The notes under the pieces were generated by a model. That model did no database searches and was not told the DNA's origin. It worked only from the letters and a program-made list of their open reading frames with translations. A stretch of 64,000 bases of DNA from an uncultured Lachnospiraceae bacterium. Its GTDB lineage: Bacteria > Bacillota > Clostridia > Lachnospirales > Lachnospiraceae. The stretch covers positions 62,001 to 126,000 of the forward strand of contig CAJTWM010000002.1 in the NCBI GenBank assembly GCA_910579805.1, given 5' to 3'. The first letter of the stretch is position 1; each line of letters starts with the position of its first letter. The position numbers and the translations under genes are program-made. Of this stretch, positions 33,058-40,777 are shown piece after piece.

Positions 33058-34494
33058 ATGAGCGAAAATGAAAAGAAATTGGATCGGGATTTTCAGAAGA
33101 ACATAGATTATCTAAATGAAAAGCTGGCGGTAAATGCAAGCTTTGACATCATCTACCGGGTGATTCAGATAGGAGGAAAAAAAGCATGTTTGTATCTGAT
33201 AGACGGGTTCTGCAAAGATGAGCTGATGCAGAAGATGCTGCAGTACTTTATAGGGCTGACGCCGGAGGAGATGCCGGAGAACGCCCACGAAATGTCGAAA
33301 AGATGTATGCCCTATGTGGAAGTAGATTTATTGGACAGTATGAATGAGATCATCAAAAATCTTCTCTCGGGCGTATTTGTACTGCTGGTCGAAGGATATG
33401 ACAAAGCCATTCTGATCGATTCCAGAACGTATCCGGCAAGGGGTGTGGAAGAGCCGGAAAAGGATAAGGTACTTAGAGGTTCTAAGGACGGTTTTGTGGA
33501 AACAGTCGTTTTTAATACGGCGTTGATCAGGAGGAGGATACGGAGTACGGAGCTTAGAATGGAAATGCTGAATGCCGGAAAAAGCTCAAGGACGGATATT
33601 GTACTGTGTTACATGGAAAACCGGGTGGACAAAAAATTTTTAAAGCAGATAGAGGATCGGATCAATTCCATTGCCGTAGATGCGTTGACACTGAATCAGG
33701 AAAGCCTTGCGGAATGTCTTTACACGAGTAAGTGGTACAATCCTTTTCCGAAATTCAAATATACGGAAAGGCCCGATACCGCATCGGCACAGATACTGGA
33801 GGGAAATATTGTTATTTTGGTTGATAATTCTCCTTCGGCAATGATTCTTCCCAACTCTATTTTTGACGTGGTGGAAGAGGCGGATGACTATTATTTTCCG
33901 CCTATTACCGGAACGTATTTAAGGCTGTCCAGAATTTTGATCGCTTTTTTGACTTATATCCTGACGCCCACATATCTGCTTCTTATGATGAATACGGCAT
34001 GGGTTCCGGAAAGCTTTTCCTTTATTATTGTAAAGGAAACTATGAATATCCCGTTGATCTGGCAGTTTTTGATTCTGGAGCTTGCAATCGATGGTCTGAG
34101 GCTTGCGGCGGTAAATACGCCCAATATGCTGAGTACTCCTTTGAGTGTGCTGGCGGCTTTGGTATTAGGGGAATTTTCCGTAAACAGTGGATGGTTCAAT
34201 TCGGAAGTGATGCTTTACATGGCGTTCGTTGCCATCGCAAATTATACGCAGACCAGCTATGAATTAGGGTATGCCTTAAAATTCATGCGAATTATCACAC
34301 TGATCTTTACTGCACTCTTCAATATCCCGGGATATATCGCAGGTATCTTATTATGTCTGTTTGCCATTGTGAAAAATAAGACGGTGTCGGGACAAAGCTA
34401 TATTTATCCGCTTCTGCCGCTTAACTTAAAACAGTTATCCAAAAGGCTGCTGCGGTACAGGCTTCCTAAATCAATGGAAAGTACGAAAGAGTAG
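33058..34494 (+). CDS. spoVAF: Spore germination protein of the GerA/SpoVAF family
   Basis: 478 residues. A soluble N-terminal half contains AVNASFDIIYRVIQIGGKKACLYLIDG. It is followed by a membrane half (about 285-460, 5-6 spans) with the family block DDYYFPPITGTYLRLSRIL. The sequence is closest to SpoVAF, which sits in the spore inner membrane and assists Ca-DPA movement during germination. The usual spoVA neighbours are absent, so gerA-type assignment remains possible. A weak sigma-G-like pair may lie upstream (AGTATA, 18 bp, AGAATAA near 33000). Confidence 0.82.
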   Translation: MSENEKKLDRDFQKNIDYLNEKLAVNASFDIIYRVIQIGGKKACLYLIDGFCKDELMQKMLQYFIGLTPEEMPENAHEMSKRCMPYVEVDLLDSMNEIIKNLLSGVFVLLVEGYDKAILIDSRTYPARGVEEPEKDKVLRGSKDGFVETVVFNTALIRRRIRSTELRMEMLNAGKSSRTDIVLCYMENRVDKKFLKQIEDRINSIAVDALTLNQESLAECLYTSKWYNPFPKFKYTERPDTASAQILEGNIVILVDNSPSAMILPNSIFDVVEEADDYYFPPITGTYLRLSRILIAFLTYILTPTYLLLMMNTAWVPESFSFIIVKETMNIPLIWQFLILELAIDGLRLAAVNTPNMLSTPLSVLAALVLGEFSVNSGWFNSEVMLYMAFVAIANYTQTSYELGYALKFMRIITLIFTALFNIPGYIAGILLCLFAIVKNKTVSGQSYIYPLLPLNLKQLSKRLLRYRLPKSMESTKE

Positions 34495-34587
34495 GCGGAC
34501 AGTCAGTTGAAAACAAAGGAGTCGTATTGCGAAATGATATTGCAGGTGTTAGAATGGTTTTAAGACGAAGATAAAGGAGCACATTTT

Positions 34588-35469
34588 ATGCATAATTTTA
34601 AAATCATTACGGATACGACGACGGATCTGCCGATGTCTTATATAGAAGAAAACGGGATAGGGCTGATGTATTTAAACTGCATCATAGAAGGCAGGACTTA
34701 CGGAAAAGATAATATGGGGGAATTGGACCTGAAGAGCTTTTACAAAGGGATGCGCGAAGGAAAAATGCCTACCACTTCACAGATCAATCCGGAAGAAGCA
34801 AAGGAAGAGTTTGAGCGGTATATCGCTACGGAAAAAGAGATCCTCTGCATCGCTTTTTCTTCCGGATTGAGCGGCAGCTATAACAGTATGAGGATTGCGG
34901 CAGACGAGGTGATGGAGGAACATCCCGAATGTAAGATCAGGGTAATCGATTCTCTTTGCGCTTCTTTAGGCGAAGGGCTTTTGGTCTATCAGGCAGTAGA
35001 GCGGCGGAAAGAAGGGATGACGATGGAGGAGACGGCGGACTGGGTTACGGCGCATATCCAAAATCTGATACACGTTTTTACGGTGGACGATCTGTTTCAT
35101 CTATACCGTGGAGGCAGGGTCAGTAAGACGAGCGCCGTTATAGGTACGGTAGCAGCCATTAAGCCTGTACTGCATGTGGATAAAGAAGGGCATTTGATTC
35201 CGATCATGAAAAAGAGAGGACGGAAAAAGGCTTTGAACTGTCTTGTGGACTATATGGAGGAAAAGCAGGGAAAATGGCTTGAAACAAACCGGTCCGGCGC
35301 AATATTTATCAGTCACAGCGATGCATTAGAGGATGCGGAATATGTACGGGACGAGATAAAAAAACGTTTCGGGGCGGAAAATTTTCTGATCAATATGATA
35401 GGGCCGGTGATCGGATCGCATACCGGAACGGGAACGATCGCCTTGTTTTTTCTAGGAGAGGATAGATAA
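34588..35469 (+). CDS. DegV family fatty-acid-binding protein
   Basis: 293 residues, EDD fold. The start FKIITDTTTDLPMSYIEE and GKMPTTSQINP, SSGLSGSYNSMRIA, and IGPVIGSHTGTGTIALFF are DegV signatures. Members bind fatty acids, and some (FakB) present them to FakA for phosphorylation. No fakA lies beside it here. Shine-Dalgarno AAAGGAG 8 bases before ATG. It ends at the bidirectional terminator at 35511. Confidence 0.9.
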   Translation: MHNFKIITDTTTDLPMSYIEENGIGLMYLNCIIEGRTYGKDNMGELDLKSFYKGMREGKMPTTSQINPEEAKEEFERYIATEKEILCIAFSSGLSGSYNSMRIAADEVMEEHPECKIRVIDSLCASLGEGLLVYQAVERRKEGMTMEETADWVTAHIQNLIHVFTVDDLFHLYRGGRVSKTSAVIGTVAAIKPVLHVDKEGHLIPIMKKRGRKKALNCLVDYMEEKQGKWLETNRSGAIFISHSDALEDAEYVRDEIKKRFGAENFLINMIGPVIGSHTGTGTIALFFLGEDR

Positions 35470-35510
35470 AGCCGGAAAAAGTAAATGCCGGAAAAAAGAG
35501 TTTCCAATAC

Positions 35511-35553
35511 AAAAATTGCTGTACGATACCGATCGATACAGCAATTTTTTTTT
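35511..35553. terminator. Bidirectional terminator between degV and the DUF4234 gene
   Basis: AAAAATTGCTGTA (35511-35523) pairs with TACAGCAATTTTT (35537-35549), with an A-run on the left and a T-run on the right. It therefore can stop transcription from both convergent genes. Confidence 0.88.
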
Positions 35554-35568
35554 ATAATTATGTTATTG

Positions 35569-35907
35569 TTAAGCGAATTTGTTCAATTCACTCTGGATCA
35601 GGGCATAAGCGATAATGCCGCCAAATATAAACAGAATTAAGTATAGTACCCCGCCGTTGCTTGCAGGAATGCCACGTTTCTGCTTGGCTGTGTCGATCTT
35701 GTCGCCACATTTGTACGCCCAGTATAAACCATAGATGCCACAGGTTACAATTGCGAGCACTAAAGCAAGAATACCGGACGTAGGATTTTCTTCGCCGGAA
35801 ACCGTATTAGTATCGTCGGTCAGGCAGACAAACCAATAAAGCCCGTAAATGCCGCAGGTCACAATTGACAGAATAATGCATATTGCGATATTTCTGTTTT
35901 GAACCAT
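35569..35907 (-). CDS. DUF4234 small membrane protein with internal duplication
   Basis: 112 residues. Two near-identical units, ILSIVTCGIYGLYWFVCL and LAIVTCGIYGLYWAYKCG, each form a membrane hairpin with the DUF4234 TCGIYGLYW signature. A third hydrophobic stretch (YLILFIFGGIIAYALI) ends the protein. Start chosen at 35907, 5 bases after GGGGGAG. It is the only minus-strand gene between 1 and 38 kb and has its own promoter. Function unknown. Confidence 0.85.
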   Translation of the reverse strand: MVQNRNIAICIILSIVTCGIYGLYWFVCLTDDTNTVSGEENPTSGILALVLAIVTCGIYGLYWAYKCGDKIDTAKQKRGIPASNGGVLYLILFIFGGIIAYALIQSELNKFA

Positions 35908-35937
35908 TATTTCTCCCCCTTCATTCATATTTTATCT

Positions 35938-35967
35938 AAAATATCATAAATCGACAATGGTTGTCAA
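35938..35967 (-). promoter_or_regulatory. Promoter and palindrome for the DUF4234 gene
   Basis: On the minus strand: TTGACA (35967-35962), 18-bp spacer, TATTTT (35943-35938) with TG one base upstream. A 13-bp palindrome GACAA-TGG-TTGTC (35953-35965) overlaps the -35 and could be an operator. The remainder to 36149 is A+T-rich spacer between two divergent genes, with a possible -10 TATACT (36094) for the DUF1538 gene. Confidence 0.5.
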
Positions 35968-36149
35968 TATTTTAGTCGATAAATTTAGCTGATGATATAT
36001 TATTTCAATATTTTATGGTTGAATTGAATAGGAAATGACTGAAAAAGGTTAAATTTTTATATCATTTTAATAGAAAGATCAGTAAAAATATTTTATACTA
36101 ATTATATGAAGTGACTATCATAATCATACGAGAGGAGAGTACATATTAT

Positions 36150-37670
36150 TTGAAATGGAATGCACGTTTGAAAGAAAAGGTTTATGAGTCTATTTCTTCG
36201 GTCGTACCGATCACGGCCATCGTACTTATTTTGAGCGTCAGTATCGCTCCGATGACTCCGGGTGCGCTGGTTCTGTTTTTGTTCGGAGCCTTAATGCTGG
36301 TTTTTGGCATGGGGTTTTTTACCCTGGGGGTAGATATGTCGATGATACCGATGGGAGAAGGCATCGGCGTTGTAATGAGTAAGTCCAAAAAGATCGGGAT
36401 ATCGCTTGTCGTATGTATGGTCTTAGGAATCCTGATCACGGTAGCGGAGCCGGATCTGCAGGTGCTTGCCAATCAGGTGCCGGCGATACCGAATCTGACG
36501 CTGATTCTTACGGTTGCGGTCGGAGTAGGGATTTTTTTGGTACTTGCGGAAGTGCGTATGCTCTTTAACATTCCGCTGTCTTATGTATTGGTATTTTTTT
36601 ATGCGGTCATTTTTATACTGGTATATTTTACGCCGAATGATTTTATTCCTGTTTCCTTTGATTCGGGAGGCGTGACGACGGGACCGATCACCGTACCTTT
36701 TGTAATGGCTCTTGGTATTGGTATGGCTTCGGTACGAAGCGATAAGAACTCCAACAGCGATAGTTTCGGCCTGATCTCTCTTTGCAGCATCGGACCTGTT
36801 CTGGCGGTATTGCTGCTTGGTATTTTTTACAGACCGGAAGAAAGTACATATACCCGCACGCCGATACCGGAAATTTTGACGACAAAGGATGCGGCGGGAG
36901 AATTTTTACGCGGTTTTCCCGTTTATGCAAAAGAGGTCTTTGCAGCGATTTTTCCGATCGTCGTTTTGTTTGTTCTATTTCAATTGGCGTTTAAACGGTT
37001 TCATAAGCATCAATTGATCAAGATCAGCTCAGGAATGGTTTATACCTATATTGGTCTGGTTTTGTTTCTTACGGGAGTGAACGTAGGGTTCATGCCTGCT
37101 GGACAGTTTATCGGAGCGACGGTAGCCGGCGGGGAAAAGAAATGGTTTTTAATACCGATAGGGATGGTGATTGGCTATTTTATCGTGAAAGCGGAACCGG
37201 CGGTGCAGGTTTTGACAAAGCAGGTAGAGGAGATTTCCAACGGTTCCATTACGCAGAGGTCGATCAAACAGGGCTTGTCCGTCGGGATTGCAGTATCTGC
37301 GGGAATCGCTATGCTGCGTATTCTGACAGGAATCTCTATTATGTGGTTTTTGATTCCCGGATATGCGCTTTCGCTGATTATGACGTTTTTTGTGCCTCAG
37401 ATCTTTACCGGCATTGCTTTTGACTCGGGCGGGGTGGCAAGCGGTCCTATGACGGCCACATTTTTACTGCCGCTTGCAATGGGGGCCTGTGAGGCCGTGG
37501 GCGGGAATATTCTTACGGACGCATTCGGAATCGTGGCGATGGTGGCTATGACGCCGCTTGTGACAATACAGATACTTGGGCTTACGGATAAGATCAAAGA
37601 AAGGGTACAGAAGAGGAGAGTCGTTACGGAAATGGAGAATGTGGAAGATACCATTTTATATTTTGATTAA
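36150..37670 (+). CDS. DUF1538 membrane protein (duplicated, putative transporter)
   Basis: About 506 residues with 12 or more membrane helices in two homologous halves. Each half carries the same signature: VSFDSGGVTTGPITVPFVMALG in the first and IAFDSGGVASGPMTATFLLPLA in the second. The paired re-entrant-like motifs and inverted-repeat look suggest a transporter or channel. I take TTG 36150 (protein begins MKWNARLKEKVYESISS) behind AGAGGAGAG; a GTG start at 36111 is the alternative. The PII-like gene downstream is probably its regulator. Confidence 0.8.
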   Translation: MKWNARLKEKVYESISSVVPITAIVLILSVSIAPMTPGALVLFLFGALMLVFGMGFFTLGVDMSMIPMGEGIGVVMSKSKKIGISLVVCMVLGILITVAEPDLQVLANQVPAIPNLTLILTVAVGVGIFLVLAEVRMLFNIPLSYVLVFFYAVIFILVYFTPNDFIPVSFDSGGVTTGPITVPFVMALGIGMASVRSDKNSNSDSFGLISLCSIGPVLAVLLLGIFYRPEESTYTRTPIPEILTTKDAAGEFLRGFPVYAKEVFAAIFPIVVLFVLFQLAFKRFHKHQLIKISSGMVYTYIGLVLFLTGVNVGFMPAGQFIGATVAGGEKKWFLIPIGMVIGYFIVKAEPAVQVLTKQVEEISNGSITQRSIKQGLSVGIAVSAGIAMLRILTGISIMWFLIPGYALSLIMTFFVPQIFTGIAFDSGGVASGPMTATFLLPLAMGACEAVGGNILTDAFGIVAMVAMTPLVTIQILGLTDKIKERVQKRRVVTEMENVEDTILYFD

Positions 37671-37693
37671 CCGGGAGTAGGGAGAGCTTGCAG

Positions 37694-38368
37694 ATGGAGA
37701 AAAAAAGAGGAATAAGACTGCTGGTAACGATTGTGGAAAGGCGTCAGGGAAAAAACATGGCCAAACTGTACTCGGAAAATGGCGTGGACTGGCATTATCA
37801 CAGTATCGGATTCGGAACGGCGTCTTCCGAACTGTTGGACGTACTCGGATTTGGTACGTCGGAAAGGGATATTTTATTTAGCTTGGCGGAGAGCGAGAAG
37901 GTAAGAAAACTTTTATATGATTTGAACAACGATCTGCATGGTAACGTATCGTCAAAAGGAATTGTTTTTTCGGTACCGCTTACAGGTATTAGCAATCTGG
38001 TAGCAAATATGCTCATGCAGGAGCCGGTTGTGATAGAGGAAGGAGAGATTCCGGTGCAGGATAAAAGTAATAACAGCCTGATTCTTATTGCGGTAAATCA
38101 GGGACATACGGATAAAGTAATGGAAACGGCAAAAAAGGCGGGAGCCAGAGGGGGAACTATTATAAAAGGAAGATGGGCCGGAGCGGAACAAAGTGAGAAA
38201 TTTTTCGGGATCACGCTTCAAACGGAGAAAGAGATCATTGTCATGCTGGTAACGAACCAGACGAGAAACCTGATCATGGAAACCGTCAATAAGGAGCATG
38301 GGCTGCATTCGGAAGCGGGAGCCATGATCTGTTCACTGGCAGTAGACCAGATGGTAAGATTGTCTTGA
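37694..38368 (+). CDS. PII-like signalling protein paired with DUF1538
   Basis: 224 residues made of two ferredoxin-like PII-type units: ERRQGKNMAKLYSENGVDWHYHSIG in the first, and VNQGHTDKVMETAKKAGARGGTIIKGRWAG in the second. The second contains the GARGGT turn typical of GlnB-like proteins. The tandem arrangement differs from single-domain GlnB. It starts 23 bases after the DUF1538 stop with GGAGAG, so it probably senses a nucleotide or ion state and gates the transporter, in analogy to GlnK-AmtB; that link is inference. Confidence 0.78.
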   Translation: MEKKRGIRLLVTIVERRQGKNMAKLYSENGVDWHYHSIGFGTASSELLDVLGFGTSERDILFSLAESEKVRKLLYDLNNDLHGNVSSKGIVFSVPLTGISNLVANMLMQEPVVIEEGEIPVQDKSNNSLILIAVNQGHTDKVMETAKKAGARGGTIIKGRWAGAEQSEKFFGITLQTEKEIIVMLVTNQTRNLIMETVNKEHGLHSEAGAMICSLAVDQMVRLS

Positions 38369-38389
38369 CCACCTCAAAATATGGGGTGG
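38369..38389. terminator. Hairpin between convergent PII-like and sodC genes
   Basis: CCACCTC (38369-38375) pairs with GGGGTGG (38383-38389) with one wobble. T-runs are poor in both directions, so it is a weak or factor-assisted terminator. Confidence 0.35.
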
Positions 38390-38425
38390 CCAAGAAATAA
38401 TCCAATGTAAATTTGCTGTGGTAAG

Positions 38426-38932
38426 TTAAAAAAAAGAACAGTTGCAGATCTCTCCGCAGGCAATCTTCATACCTGAGTCTCCGGAGGGCTGCGTCTTAAA
38501 ATCATCGGGCATATCATGGATAATAATGGTATGCCCTAATACTTCTGCAGGTAAAAAAGAATCTGTATAAAAAATCGAAAGCACTTCTCCTTTATTGCCC
38601 AAAAGCGGAGGCAGATCTCCGGCATGGTTGGGATGGGCGCAGCCTTCGGGATTGTAATGACTGCCGGCGTTTGCAAAAGCGTCGGTTTCGTTTCCGCTGC
38701 ATTTTGCGCCTTCATGAATGTGGAGTCCGTAAAAGGATTTGGAACAGGACTCATTCTTACAGGGCAGCCCGATAGCGTGAATGGCAAGCAGGGTGCCGCT
38801 GCAGATCGGATAAAGTAAAGCGACGCCTTTTATGGAAGGAAAGAACCGGCTGCCCATAATAGAAGCATAAGCAAACGGTTCCATCGCGATCAGGGTGTTG
38901 AGTGAATTAGGAATATCCGCATACATAGGCAT
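38426..38932 (-). CDS. sodC: Cu/Zn superoxide dismutase family protein, last gene of the cotJ operon
   Basis: 168 residues. SOD_Cu elements: GLHIHEGAKCSG (H-x-H copper ligands), AGSHYNPEGCAHPNHAGDLP (bridging His, zinc His and Asp), and GHTIIIHDMPDDF (copper His). The C-terminal GDSGMKIACGEI has Lys where the active-site Arg is usual. The first ~60 residues form the barrel start without a signal peptide, which fits a spore-coat enzyme rather than a secreted one. Its ATG overlaps the cotJC stop as TAATG, with no Shine-Dalgarno of its own, so its translation should depend on cotJC. Confidence 0.8.
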   Translation of the reverse strand: MPMYADIPNSLNTLIAMEPFAYASIMGSRFFPSIKGVALLYPICSGTLLAIHAIGLPCKNESCSKSFYGLHIHEGAKCSGNETDAFANAGSHYNPEGCAHPNHAGDLPPLLGNKGEVLSIFYTDSFLPAEVLGHTIIIHDMPDDFKTQPSGDSGMKIACGEICNCSFF

Positions 38933-39043
38933 TAATTACAAGGGCAGTTGTCATTTCTTGCGGTAGTATTATCAAAAGCAGGATTGAATGCGTAAAAATT
39001 CTTCTCGTTTAATTTATCCTGCACGATTCGTAATGCTTCACCG
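38932..39043 (-). CDS. cotJC: cotJC segment 3: C-terminal piece of the interrupted manganese catalase
   Basis: Encodes GEALRIVQDKLNEKNFYAFN plus 16 residues ending CPCN, 36 residues and a stop. This is the C-terminal tail of CotJC, but it has no start or Shine-Dalgarno. Upstream sequence is element 1. The CGGTGAAG at 39036-39043 (read as CTTCACCG on +) recurs at 42324-42331 at the end of segment 2. Joining there gives QRF-GE-ALRI in frame. The stop overlaps the sodC start. Read alone, it is only a fragment. Confidence 0.88.
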
Positions 39044-39064
39044 GAACGGAAAGAGTGAAGCAGA

Positions 39065-40441
39065 TCATTTGTCTGCAATATAGAGGATCGCCTTCAGGTC
39101 GGAAATCAATTCCTTCGAGTAGTCGGACACTTCCTGATAAAGCTGTTCGGCGCTTGCATAGTCGCCTCGGTTCAGCGCATTGAGTACATCCGCCCCATAT
39201 TTATGGAATCGTTTATGCTTCTCCGCCAGCGCGTTCCAAATAGGCAGGATTTCCGGAATATCCGGAGTCAATGAGTAATAAAAATGGCCGAAACCACATT
39301 TGGTGGAATCCAACTGCAAAGGCAGTACCGTTCGTTCTTTTACCATATTATGCAAATTGCTGAGCCATGTTTGGTGCGCCGTAATGGCGGTGCTCACATA
39401 TTGGCCGAATTCGGAGTTCTCCAAATGGAAGAAAGCATCTTCCGTCATACTTCCCATCTGTTTTACGGTGTCATCCAAAGTTTTTTCAATATCAACAACG
39501 GGTTTGATCGCCTGCTGCAATTCTCCGCTGACCTGATTCATAAACTGGCTGCTGTCTCTTAACTGATTTTCCATTTCCGTCATGGAACTGCTCAGTTCTT
39601 CGCTTACGGCGGCAATGGAACTCATGGATTCGTTGATCTTTGAAACATGCTGCTGGCTCTCGTCGTTTAATTCCCATACGTTTTTGATCTTATCAGTCAT
39701 TGTTTCCAAATAGGTGATCGTGCTCGTAGCGCTTTGAGAGCTTTTCTGAGACGCGCTTTTGATATTTTCCACGAAGTCGCTCATGTTTCCGGTCAGTTTC
39801 TGCGTCTCTTCGGCAAGACTGCGGATCTCTCCGGCAACAACGGCAAAGCCCCTGCCGGCTGCGCCTGCCCTTGCGGCTTCAATAGAAGCGTTCAAAGCAA
39901 GCAGATTCGTCTGAAGGGAAATACTTTCGATCCCTTCAATCACTTCGCTCATACGGTTGATAATGCCTGCTAAGGTCTCCATGTCGGACTGCAGTTCTTT
40001 GGAAACGCTGATCGTCTGGTCAGAAAGATCCCTGATGTTGGTCAATTCATTCTGTCCGGACTCGATCTTGCGGTATACTTCATCGGTTTCGGAAGACACT
40101 TCAATAATGGTATTCGTCAGCTCTTCATGCTGATTATTAGATCTGGTCGAGCCGTAGGAGGCTTCCAGAGAATTTCCAAAAATAGCTTCAGAGGCTTTTT
40201 CTATGTTACGGGAAATATCAGTGATCTTTTCGGTCTGGTGCTGCATGGTGAGGTCGAGTGAACTGATCTGCATAACAGCCTTGATATTCTTATCAAACAG
40301 TTCGGCAAATTGCTTTCTGCCCTTGCTCAGTCTCTGATAAATCTTGTTTAATTCAGGCTCTTTGGAGTAATCCGCTGCTTTTAACTCTGAAACTGCTTTC
40401 ATGAGTACATTTTTCTTCCGTTTGAATAAGTTTGATAACAT
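39065..40441 (-). CDS. Soluble methyl-accepting chemotaxis protein with C-terminal CZB domain
   Basis: 458 residues without membrane spans or signal peptide. The long coiled coil carries the MCP signalling tip (about 168-215: SLQTNLLALNASIEAARAGA, GRGFAVVAGEIRSLAEE). The C-terminus (about 350-455) is a zinc-binding CZB domain: a His in AHQTWLSNL, Cys in STKCGFGHFYYSL, and His residues in EKHKRFHKYG. Cytoplasmic CZB receptors sense zinc or hypochlorous acid. It is cargo of element 1 with its own start (Shine-Dalgarno CGAGG). An oxidant/zinc sensor beside a catalase-SOD operon may be meaningful or chance. Confidence 0.92.
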   Translation of the reverse strand: MLSNLFKRKKNVLMKAVSELKAADYSKEPELNKIYQRLSKGRKQFAELFDKNIKAVMQISSLDLTMQHQTEKITDISRNIEKASEAIFGNSLEASYGSTRSNNQHEELTNTIIEVSSETDEVYRKIESGQNELTNIRDLSDQTISVSKELQSDMETLAGIINRMSEVIEGIESISLQTNLLALNASIEAARAGAAGRGFAVVAGEIRSLAEETQKLTGNMSDFVENIKSASQKSSQSATSTITYLETMTDKIKNVWELNDESQQHVSKINESMSSIAAVSEELSSSMTEMENQLRDSSQFMNQVSGELQQAIKPVVDIEKTLDDTVKQMGSMTEDAFFHLENSEFGQYVSTAITAHQTWLSNLHNMVKERTVLPLQLDSTKCGFGHFYYSLTPDIPEILPIWNALAEKHKRFHKYGADVLNALNRGDYASAEQLYQEVSDYSKELISDLKAILYIADK

Positions 40442-40568
40442 AAATATACCTCGCTTTTCTATTGATTATGTATAATTATATGATACGGGATTTTCTACTT
40501 TTTGCAAGTCTTTTTCACAAAAAATATGTTGATATTTATGGTAATGTGATAGTCTGCGGACCGTCTTT

Positions 40569-40577
40569 CATAAAATA
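40569..40577 (+). promoter_or_regulatory. Possible mother-cell sigma -10 (CATAAAATA) upstream of recombinase 1
   Basis: CATAAAATA matches the sigma-K -10 pattern CATAnnnTA and is one base from the sigma-E -10 (CATACAAT). It lies 30 bases before the start of the 56-residue gene. No convincing -35 is visible, so this is only a candidate. Confidence 0.3.
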
Positions 40578-40606
40578 ATATAAAAGGGCTAAAAAGGCAG
40601 GATTTC

Positions 40607-40777
40607 ATGGAGTTTTTAACGGACCGGAAAATCAGTATGGATAACATGGAACTGGCGATAAATCATTTGCGGCCGCATAAGAATGGACAGATCAATAAAC
40701 GGGTTAAGAAAGAGGTGGAAGAAAGGCTTTTTTTGATCTTGAGAAAATATGAAAGGCGGGAACGGGATGAGTTATGA
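40607..40777 (+). CDS. Small basic protein upstream of recombinase 1, possible directionality factor
   Basis: 56 residues: MEFLTDRKISMDNMELAINH... ending RKYERRERDEL. Highly charged, predicted helical, with no Cys. Shine-Dalgarno GGCAGGA lies 5 bases before ATG. Its end overlaps the recombinase start (ATGAGTTATGA), so the pair is translationally coupled. In size and position it resembles SprB, the 58-residue directionality factor of SPbeta, though I see no sequence similarity that I could assert. Confidence 0.7.
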   Translation: MEFLTDRKISMDNMELAINHLRPHKNGQINKRVKKEVEERLFLILRKYERRERDEL

